DNA of 13,208 bases from an uncultured Campylobacter sp. (lineage in GTDB: Bacteria; Campylobacterota; Campylobacteria; Campylobacterales; Campylobacteraceae). The stretch's first letter is position 1. Each line of letters opens with the position of its first letter. The notes below the pieces were generated by a model. That model was not told where the DNA came from. It saw only the letters and a list, made by a program, of their open reading frames with translations, and ran no database searches. Shown piece by piece: positions 5,988 to 11,475 of the stretch. The stretch covers positions 1 to 13,208 of the forward strand of contig NZ_CALKTS010000176.1 of the NCBI RefSeq assembly GCF_937997595.1. Direction: 5' to 3'. Both the position numbers and the translations under genes were made by a program.

Positions 5988-6518
5988 ATGAAAATATATT
6001 TCTACAAATTGCTCCTAGGCATCGTACTGATGGGCATATTCTCGTTCTCGCTCGGCTTTACTTTATCGCACATTGGCATAATATTAAATGCGTTTTTTGG
6101 CGTACTGCTATTGCCCTATGCTCCTTTTAAGGCCGAGCTCGCAAAAGCTATCTTAACGATAATCTCCGCATTTTATATCGCAAATAAAATTATTAATTTT
6201 CGCATTTTAGGCATCGATTGCAAGCTAAATTTTATATTTTTTATCGCCTTTTCGACGATAGGCGTGATTATCGTTTCTTTTCTGTCTTTGTTTTTGATTT
6301 TCGGCATGATCGTATGGCAGAAGTCTGATACGGCATTTGCGGCGATGTGCCTATCCCTCGGATCGATTTGGACCGCCTGGCTATTTCATATCAGTGAATA
6401 CAAGCTTGGGGCTTTCTTGCAAAATTGCAGCCCTAAAAGGAAATATAATATAGATAAAGTGCTAGTGTTCGTCATAATAATAGTAGTTGCGCTGATTTTT
6501 ATATCGGCAGTAATATAA
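5988..6518 (+). CDS. Unknown integral membrane protein, paralog 2
   Basis: This protein of 176 residues is a clear paralog of the product of 4805-5383. It shares the start (KIYFYKLLLG), the central block GIDCKLNFIFFIAFSTIGV (75-93), the SEYKLGAFLQ..S.KR block and a C-terminal helix, with a shorter region before the central block. The ATG at 5988 is chosen because AAGGA (5977-5981) lies 6 nt upstream; the in-frame TTG at 5982 would touch the ribosome site. Predicted helices lie at about 8-28, 30-45, 52-68, 80-105, 112-128 and 155-174. The function is unknown. The gene ends 4 nt before the stop codon of the convergent ribD with no terminator between, so the two transcripts probably overlap at their 3' ends. 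Confidence 0.75.
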   Translation: MKIYFYKLLLGIVLMGIFSFSLGFTLSHIGIILNAFFGVLLLPYAPFKAELAKAILTIISAFYIANKIINFRILGIDCKLNFIFFIAFSTIGVIIVSFLSLFLIFGMIVWQKSDTAFAAMCLSLGSIWTAWLFHISEYKLGAFLQNCSPKRKYNIDKVLVFVIIIVVALIFISAVI

Positions 6519-6522
6519 CCTT

Positions 6523-7680
6523 TCATTTTAAAATTTTAAACCAGCCGTAAAATTCGTTCGCTTCCAGGTGTGGATCGCCTGCGCTGGAGATGAAAAGCGG
6601 CTGTAGCGCAGCATTTGCTCTAAAATTTCCCGCGTCCCTCATCTGCGCGCTGTAAAAAATAAGCGCGTGGCTCGCAAACTGCGCGAACTCGTCAAACGAG
6701 CTCGCCCCCGCCTCTATCATCGTGATTTTGGCACCCGCAGGCAGCGACTGCGAGACCTCTACCTTGCGCCCTGCGACGCCGAAAAGCGGAATGCTCGCAT
6801 CAAAATCCGAAAGCGCGCGGCGCGAGTATATCCAAACATCAGGCGCGCGCAGCTTTAGATTTTGCGGCGCAACGCGCGCGTCTAGCGCCGACATATCAGC
6901 ACTACCCACCAAAGTGCTAATTTCGTCAAATTTAGCCGCACGCACGTCCAGCGTCGGTCTGTCGGCGCGCACGGTCTGCCCGCCCACGCCTACGTAATCG
7001 CATACGCTGCGCAGCTCGTGCACGAACGCGCGCTGCTTCTCGCTACCGATCCGCCCATGCACCGCGCCGTTTAGCGTTGCGTTGATTTTAATGAAGCAAA
7101 AGCCGCTTTCGCGCGCCAGATAAAACGGCTCCGCAAGCTCCGCCGCCGCGGCATGGCAAACGTCAAATTTCACCTCTATGCCCCCGCGGCGTAAAATTTC
7201 CGCGCCGCCCGCAGCCTGCGCGTTCGTATCGCGCGCGCCGATTACCACGCGCGATAGCCCGAGCTCCGCCAAAAGCTCGGCACAAGACGGGGTCCTGCCG
7301 CGGTGTGCGCAGGGCTCAAGCGTGACGTAGGCGCAAGCGCCGCGCAAAAGCCCGCCGTGGCGATTTAAGATGAAATCGTAAGTGAAGCTCGGCTGCAAAA
7401 GCGCGCTTTTTAGGGCTTTTGTGTTTTGAAATTTAACGCCGAATTTGCGGGCGTATTCGCGAGCAAAATTCTGCGCGAAATTTGGGTCCAGATCGCACAG
7501 TGCGGCGAAAACGGCGTTTGCCTCGGCGTGTAAAAAGCCCGCCTTTTTGTGCGCGCCTATGCCAAGAGCTCTGCCGCCCCTATCCAGAAGCACGCAGCCC
7601 ACGGCGGGGTTAGGTAGCGCCAGAGCCTGATAGCGCCACGCAGCCCGCAGCGCCAAATCCATGTAAAATTCGTCGTTCAT
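6523..7680 (-). CDS. ribD: RibD: diaminohydroxyphosphoribosylaminopyrimidine deaminase / 5-amino-6-(5-phosphoribosylamino)uracil reductase
   Basis: This 385-residue cytoplasmic bifunctional enzyme performs the second (deaminase) and third (NADPH reductase) steps of riboflavin synthesis from GTP. The N-terminal deaminase domain has MDLALRAAWRYQ...PNPAVGCV, the zinc/catalytic HAE (51-53) and PCAHRGRTPSC, with zinc ligands Cys124 and Cys133. The reductase domain starts at about residue 190 (FIKINATLNGAVHG, VGVGGQTVRADRPTLDVR). Between HAE and PCAHRG lie about 70 residues instead of the usual 25 or so. The extra segment (FAREYARKFGVKF...FILNRHGGLLRG) also occurs, as I recall, in Campylobacter RibD. 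The ATG at 7680 gives the normal N-terminus; an in-frame GTG at 7716 adds 12 non-conserved residues. The ribosome site is weak (TTGGA). Confidence 0.95.
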   Translation of the reverse strand: MNDEFYMDLALRAAWRYQALALPNPAVGCVLLDRGGRALGIGAHKKAGFLHAEANAVFAALCDLDPNFAQNFAREYARKFGVKFQNTKALKSALLQPSFTYDFILNRHGGLLRGACAYVTLEPCAHRGRTPSCAELLAELGLSRVVIGARDTNAQAAGGAEILRRGGIEVKFDVCHAAAAELAEPFYLARESGFCFIKINATLNGAVHGRIGSEKQRAFVHELRSVCDYVGVGGQTVRADRPTLDVRAAKFDEISTLVGSADMSALDARVAPQNLKLRAPDVWIYSRRALSDFDASIPLFGVAGRKVEVSQSLPAGAKITMIEAGASSFDEFAQFASHALIFYSAQMRDAGNFRANAALQPLFISSAGDPHLEANEFYGWFKILK

Positions 7681-7704
7681 AAAATATCCAAAATTTAAAT
7701 TGTC

Positions 7705-7745
7705 CCGCTCCGCCACGCTTGCTTAGCAAAATTACGACGGAGCGG
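7705..7745 (-). promoter_or_regulatory. Hairpin in the ribD leader
   Basis: CCGCTCCG (7705-7712) and CGGAGCGG (7738-7745) are perfect 8-bp complements around a 25-nt loop that itself contains the palindrome TTGCTTAGCAA. It lies 25 nt upstream of the ribD ATG. There is no U-run, so it is not a standard terminator, and the conserved FMN riboswitch sequence is not present. Confidence 0.45.
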
Positions 7746-8179
7746 AGAACTCGCCTACTCCCAGCAAATCGCGCCTCGGGTGTAAACCGACTAGCTCACC
7801 TGCGCTCATCCTTGCTGCGCTGGATGACGCCGACCTCGCGCTTTAGCCTATCTGTAAGGCATTGAGCTTGCTTTAAACGCTAAATTATCAGAGCTTGCAA
7901 GCCGCGCGCCGTATGTGCCCGGGCGAAATTCCGCGCGGAAGCGAAACTGCGAAATCTTACCACAGGTTTTAGAATTTTATCCTAAATCGCAAATTTTGCG
8001 GCGTCCGTTTCGTGCACGGACGGCACAAAATTTTACGCTTATCGTGCAAAAGAGCGTCTGCCGATAGCGTGGAGAAGCCGGCTTTGAGAAATAAAATTTT
8101 AATAGGCGCCATGGCAAAATCGCAATCGAGCGTGAATATACAGTCCCAAAAGGCACGGCTTAATTTCAGCTCAAATTCA

Positions 8180-8192
8180 GGGGGGGGGGGGG
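8180..8192 (+). repeat. Poly-G tract of 13, probable phase-variation switch
   Basis: Thirteen consecutive G residues lie directly before TAGAATTACATAAT and 32 nt before the ATG at 8225. Poly-G runs of 8 or more are the usual hypermutable tracts of Campylobacter. This one lies upstream of the -10 box, where a -35/-10 spacer would be, so length changes should alter promoter strength. Confidence 0.8.
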
Positions 8193-8206
8193 TAGAATTA
8201 CATAAT
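8193..8206 (+). promoter_or_regulatory. -10 region next to the poly-G tract
   Basis: TAGAAT (8193-8198) directly follows the G-tract; CATAAT (8201-8206) is an alternative. The first gives a leader of about 20 nt ending in AAAGGA, similar to other genes in the window. No strong -35 is seen at 17 bp (CTCAAA); TTCAGC at 8165-8170 would be correctly spaced only with a tract about five G shorter. Confidence 0.55.
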
Positions 8207-8224
8207 TTTTTTCAAAGGATTAAA

Positions 8225-8479
8225 ATGTCTGAACAACCAACCGTTCAACCCCAATCAAATGTGCTTGGGATACTCTCCATAGTCTTTGCGATTTTAGGGA
8301 TATTTTTTCTAGGGATCGTCTTTGTTCCGCTTGCGTTTTTGTGCGCGATCGCCGCGACCTATCAAGCCGTCAAAAAGCAAGCCTCGCTCGTAATAGCGAT
8401 ATTAGCGTGGATCCTTACGATCGTAGGGCTCATGACCTCGCCCATGCTGCTAGCCACAATCGGCATTTCCGCTTCATAG
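8225..8479 (+). CDS. Small two- or three-helix membrane protein, DUF4190-like
   Basis: The protein has 84 residues. AAAGGA ends 5 nt before the ATG at 8225, giving MSEQPTVQPQSNVLGILSIV. A short polar, Gln/Pro-rich cytoplasmic tail (1-11) precedes hydrophobic helices at about 13-35 and 36-46, a basic loop (AVKKQ) and another at 51-77. The pattern of a Pro/Gln-rich start, then GILSIVFAILGIFFLGIVFVPLAFL, then a short loop and second hydrophobic stretch resembles small DUF4190-type membrane proteins, whose role is unknown. The assignment rests on pattern only. The poly-G tract before its -10 box suggests variable expression, which is usual for surface-related genes. It stands alone, with about 1 kb of non-coding DNA downstream. 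Confidence 0.7.
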   Translation: MSEQPTVQPQSNVLGILSIVFAILGIFFLGIVFVPLAFLCAIAATYQAVKKQASLVIAILAWILTIVGLMTSPMLLATIGISAS

Positions 8480-8604
8480 TCGCAAACATCCGCGCCGCTT
8501 GCTCGGTGATTAAAATTTTGCCGGACGAACATTAAAATTCGCCGGCGGCTAATTAAGCTCCCGCCGAACGCGCGCGAACCTCCGCCCGCAGAGCTTTAAA
8601 ATGT

Positions 8605-8653
8605 AAATTTTACGGGCAGAATTTAGTCGCTTAAAATTCTGCGGGTAAAATTT
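8605..8653. repeat. 20-bp imperfect hairpin
   Basis: Arms 8605-8624 and 8634-8653 pair over 20 positions with only two central mismatches (GG against GG) and a 9-nt loop. The arm contains AAATTTTAC and GCAGAATTT. It does not follow a gene closely, so it may be an intergenic repeat rather than a terminator. Confidence 0.5.
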
Positions 8654-8770
8654 TAAGGCGAAAATTAGCGCAGAAATTTTGTATCAAAAATTTACGGGCG
8701 GAATTTTAGCGTGGAATTTTACCGTGCCGAAATAGCGCGTAAATTTTAAATTTAGCCGATTCTAGCGACA

Positions 8771-9000
8771 TGCCGTGAAATTCCAAAGTGGCGCGCAAAT
8801 GTCATGCAAAACTTACCTTTTAACGGTGCAGTGTGAAATTTCAAAACGGCACGCGCGGCATGGGAATTAAAAATTTGCACAGCAGCAATCGCCGCGAAGC
8901 TTGCTTTTTAGCGGTACGATCTGAAATTTCAAAGCGCCGCCCAGTGGCGTAAAAATTATCTTTTGTCGGCGCGATCTGAAATTTCAAAACAAACAAGCGG
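8771..9000 (+). repeat. Four degenerate copies of a TGAAATTTCAAA unit
   Basis: Copies begin at 8776 (one mismatch, TTCCAAA), 8834, 8922 and 8977. Three are preceded by TTTT, 2-3 bases and CGG(T/C)(G/A)C(A/G), and the first three are followed by a GC-rich tail of the CGGCACGC type. Spacing is 58, 88 and 55 bp, so this is a loose array rather than a regular tandem repeat. Confidence 0.5.
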
Positions 9001-9560
9001 CGCCGGAATTTTAAAATTTTGCGCCGAGCGCCGCGAGAGATCAAAAGCGACCGACAGCGGCAAATTTTTAAAAAATCCAAAATTTAACATGCTCGCGTGC
9101 CCATGCGACGCAACAAGGCGGTGCTGCGGGCACGTCCGCGCGAGAGGCTCATATTTATCGAAATTTTCGCTCTGCCCGCAGCACGCGCGCTCGTATCACA
9201 TGTCGATAATCGCGGGCGCAAGCTCCGCTGAAAGCTTGGCGAAACAGCGTTTCGCCGCGGTGCGCATGCGAACAATTGCAACGCAGAAATGCTTTCGTGC
9301 GATACGATCAAGCTCAACGCGAAAGGTTCGCGCGCGGTATGTGTTTTTGAAAGCCGCACCGAATATCGCGCGTCAAATTAAAAAGCAAGGCGAGAGATAC
9401 CGCGCGCATGCGTGGCTCGCGATAGGAGCGATACTTAAAAGCGCGCAAAAAGCGAGGCAAATCCAAATTAGCCCCGCCTCTTTAGATTAAAATTTAAGTC
9501 TGCGCTTCTCAAGCGCCGTACCCCAAAGCCCTGCGCGTAAAATTTTAAAATTTCTCGCCG

Positions 9561-9980
9561 CTACCACTGCACGTAGGTTCGCGCCTTTTTGATCTCGTCA
9601 AGTCGCACGCTTACCTCGCCGCCGTCCGTGCGCAGTCTAAGCACGCCGCCTTCGCAGCCAAGCACCTCGCCGCTTAGCTTCTGCCCGTCCGTGCGGCTTA
9701 GGCGCACCAGCTCGCCCACGGAGTTTGCGAAATGCTGTGGCTTGCTTAGCTTGCGCTCAAGCCCGGGCGAGCCGACCTCCAGCGTCCATTCGCCCTCAAA
9801 CGGCGGCTCCACGTCGTAAATCGGCGAAAGCAGCCGCGATAGCCGCTCGCAGTCGTCTAGGCCCACGCCGCCTGCTTTCGTGATACTGATGCGATAGATC
9901 GTTCTGCCGTTTTCGCTCACCGTCTCCACGTCGTAAAGCTGCACGCCGCACTCGCGCGCCAAAGCCTCTAAATCAACCAT
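9561..9980 (-). CDS. rimP: Ribosome maturation factor RimP
   Basis: This 139-residue protein is needed for maturation of the 30S ribosomal subunit. The N-terminal alpha/beta domain (about 1-75) has GVQLYDVETVSENGRTIYRI and the GLDDCERLSRLLSPIYDVEPPFEGEWTLEVGSPGLER signature region. The C-terminal SH3-like barrel (about 85-139) has GELVRLSRTDGQKLSGEVLG and ends in EIKKARTYVQW. The length is usual for epsilonproteobacteria. The ATG lies inside the end of rbfA (8-nt overlap), so the two are translationally coupled. It is the last gene of the translation cluster on this strand; no clear terminator follows, only AAATTTTAAAATTT. Confidence 0.93.
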   Translation of the reverse strand: MVDLEALARECGVQLYDVETVSENGRTIYRISITKAGGVGLDDCERLSRLLSPIYDVEPPFEGEWTLEVGSPGLERKLSKPQHFANSVGELVRLSRTDGQKLSGEVLGCEGGVLRLRTDGGEVSVRLDEIKKARTYVQW

Positions 9981-10338
9981 TTTTGCGCAACTCCTCCTCT
10001 ATTTTGTCGAAAAGATCGTCCATTTTGTTTTGATACTCCAAGCGATCGTCAAATTTGAAGTGAAACGCGGGGCAGCGGTACCAGCCCTCCGCCTCGGCGC
10101 AGAAGTTTTGCAAATATCTCGCCACGCGGCCGAGCTTTTCGAGCACAAATTCCTGCTCGCGCTCGTCGAAGGCGTTTTTATCCAGATACACAAACGCGTC
10201 GTAGCGCCCGCGCTTGCACTCCACGTCGGTGACGCACAGCCCGCGCAAAAGCTCGTCCTCTAGGCTCGCGAGCGCTTCGGGGATGAGCTGCTTTAGCACG
10301 CTTTGCGTGCGCAGTCTTCTGAGTTCGGTCGGATTCAT
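9973..10338 (-). CDS. rbfA: 30S ribosome-binding factor RbfA
   Basis: This 121-residue KH-type RNA-binding protein assists late 16S rRNA processing and 30S assembly, notably at low temperature. It starts MNPTELRRLRTQSVLKQLIPEALASLEDELLRG. The middle CVTDVECKRGRYDAFVYLDKNAFD is the beta-strand region, followed by QEFVLEKLGRVARYLQNFCAEAE. The end FHFKFDDRLEYQNKMDDLFDKI is the typical RbfA C-terminal strand and helix. GCGAGG lies 5 nt before the ATG. Its stop codon overlaps the rimP start. Unusually, infB ends more than 1.1 kb upstream, so rbfA may have its own transcript; a hairpin lies just before its ribosome site. Confidence 0.93.
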   Translation of the reverse strand: MNPTELRRLRTQSVLKQLIPEALASLEDELLRGLCVTDVECKRGRYDAFVYLDKNAFDEREQEFVLEKLGRVARYLQNFCAEAEGWYRCPAFHFKFDDRLEYQNKMDDLFDKIEEELRKNG

Positions 10339-10357
10339 CTTTACCTCGCTATCTTAA

Positions 10358-10380
10358 ATCGCCGCAGATTACGCGGCGAT
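10358..10380 (-). promoter_or_regulatory. Hairpin in the rbfA leader
   Basis: ATCGCCGC and GCGGCGAT form a perfect 8-bp stem with a 7-nt loop. On the minus strand it ends 8 nt before the rbfA ribosome site GCGAGG. A TAAAAT (10384-10389) just upstream could serve as a -10 box, putting the hairpin at the very 5' end of the transcript. It lacks a U-run. Confidence 0.5.
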
Positions 10381-10419
10381 GGAATTTTATTGCTTTGTCG
10401 CAGCGGAGCGTCCGTCTTG

Positions 10420-10521
10420 CGGCGACATAGAATTTTATCTCGCATCCGTCTTATGGCGACGCAGAATTCTATCTCGCTTCGGCGCGGCGGCAACGCAGAA
10501 TTTTATCTCGCTTCGGCATGA
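10420..10521. repeat. Three tandem copies of a 34-bp repeat
   Basis: Copies run 10420-10453, 10454-10487 and 10488-10521. The shared core is GGC(G/A)AC, then AGAATT(T/C)TATCTCGC, then a C/T-rich tail. A looser fourth copy with GAATTTTAT at 10382 lies 48 bp upstream of the first core. The period is not a multiple of three, so it is not a coding repeat. Confidence 0.65.
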
Positions 10522-10969
10522 CGAAATATCCGCCCTGCGGCGGCGCGGTCTGTTTAAATTTGACGCGGTTTGCGTCGCGCCGGAGCGTCTATTTAAATTC
10601 TGAGCGGTTTACTGCGCGCAGACACTGCGAGCGGCGCCGCACTTTTTAAAATTTCGCTCTTAAATTTTAAAAGGCACAATCTCGGCTTTGAAATTTTGCT
10701 TTTAAATTTTAGCCCGCGCGCTTCGCGCTTAAATTTAAAACGCAGATCACGCGAGAATTTAATGGCTCGCATACGGAAGCTCATCGCATAGCCGCAGCGC
10801 TACCGCAGAAATATTTACGCACTGAGGCTCAATGCTATTCTGCGCCATGCTCTGCTCGCCACGGCGCTATATTGCTGCCGCACTGCCCGTCTTGGCGCCG
10901 CAATAATACAGCGCGCGGCGACACCCTCTTTGCGCCACGCTCGCTTACTGCGTCGCTTTTGCGATATCC

Positions 10970-10992
10970 GCGCTGCCGTCTTTTGGCAGCGC
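10970..10992. repeat. Perfect 8-bp hairpin in the infB-rbfA spacer
   Basis: GCGCTGCC (10970-10977) and GGCAGCGC (10985-10992) enclose the loop GTCTTTT. It is GC-rich and stable but has no U-run on either side. Confidence 0.45.
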
Positions 10993-11475
10993 CGCGATGG
11001 CACCACGCGCCGTTTCGGTCTTATTTTGCGCCGCTTACACAGCGCCGTCCTCCGCGCTGCTGTTTTGCCGCACACTGCGCCGCTTCGAAATTTATCTTAA
11101 ATTTTAAAAACGCTTCGATGCTGCGCGAAATCTAAATTTTGCCGCTTTAAAATTTCAACTTTGCGATTAAATTTAAAATTTAAGTCGCGCGGAAAATCCG
11201 CGATCAGCAAGCAGCGTAAAATAAAATTTGATCGCAAAGCCGCGCCGCAAGAAAAATCTAAAACATTAAAATTTCAAAACTGACGCTACGCGGCAGAGCC
11301 TCACGCAGAAACCGACAAAATTTAAAGCCTTTCTCGCGCATTCCGCCGCTAAATTTAAAAGGCGAAATTTAACGCCCAAATTCTGCGAGCATAAAATTTC
11401 AAAGCGCGATCGCGACTTCAAATTTAGCCGCAAACCGTGCAAACGAAGCGAATGCCCACGCGAAATCCGCGAGCA

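Larger units (their letters stand above)
7681..8224. other. Spacer between ribD and the poly-G gene
   Basis: No convincing gene is seen. The part at 7705-7860 is GC-rich and, read on the minus strand, contains several small stems: TCATCC/GGATGA, TCGG/CCGA, GGAG/CTCC and the 8-bp ribD leader hairpin. It may be a structured RNA or a remnant element. An open frame running from a GTG at 8012 through the G-tract into the 84-residue gene has no gene-like composition or ribosome site, and I treat it as leader. Confidence 0.5.
8480..9560. other. Long non-coding spacer rich in hairpins and degenerate repeats
   Basis: No gene is recognised in about 1.1 kb. The left part (8500-8760) consists of variants of AAAATTTTACGGGC-type words, including a strong hairpin at 8605-8653. 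The middle (8771-9000) holds four degenerate copies of a TGAAATTTCAAA unit. The right part (9088-9490) has an open frame of 134 codons from an ATG at 9088. It lacks a ribosome site, recognisable domains and protein-like composition, and is Arg/Ala/Ser-rich in the manner of chance frames in GC-rich DNA. GAGGC/GCCTC before TTTAGATT near 9453-9485 is a weak terminator-like stem. Confidence 0.5.
10339..11475. other. Long repeat-rich non-coding spacer between infB and rbfA
   Basis: About 1.1 kb without a recognisable gene on either strand. From rbfA outward it holds the leader hairpin, a 34-bp tandem repeat (10420-10521) and a stretch of AAATTTTAAA words (10600-10760). A GC-rich part (10780-11090) follows, with many GCGCCGC words and a perfect 8-bp hairpin at 10970-10992. 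More AAATTT-rich DNA continues up to the infB stop codon. Short open frames are Arg/Ala/Cys-rich and look like chance frames. Confidence 0.6.

Noticed and set aside
7681..7900. FMN riboswitch upstream of ribD
   Set aside because: A GGATGAG string is present, but the conserved core segments of the FMN riboswitch are not, so I do not call one.
8963..9490. Open frame of 175 codons on the plus strand (134 from the ATG at 9088)
   Set aside because: It starts inside the degenerate repeats, has no ribosome site, no recognisable domain and an Arg/Ala/Ser-rich composition typical of chance frames in GC-rich DNA. An overlapping minus-strand frame (9084-9359) looks no better.
10339..10780. CRISPR array from the short tandem repeats
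   Set aside because: The 34-bp units are directly adjacent without unique spacers and diverge from each other; no cas genes are present.
10872..11135. Overlapping frames on both strands in the infB-rbfA spacer
   Set aside because: They are short, rich in Arg, Cys and Ala, lack ribosome sites, and the frames on the two strands look equally poor; they reflect repeated GCGCCGC words.
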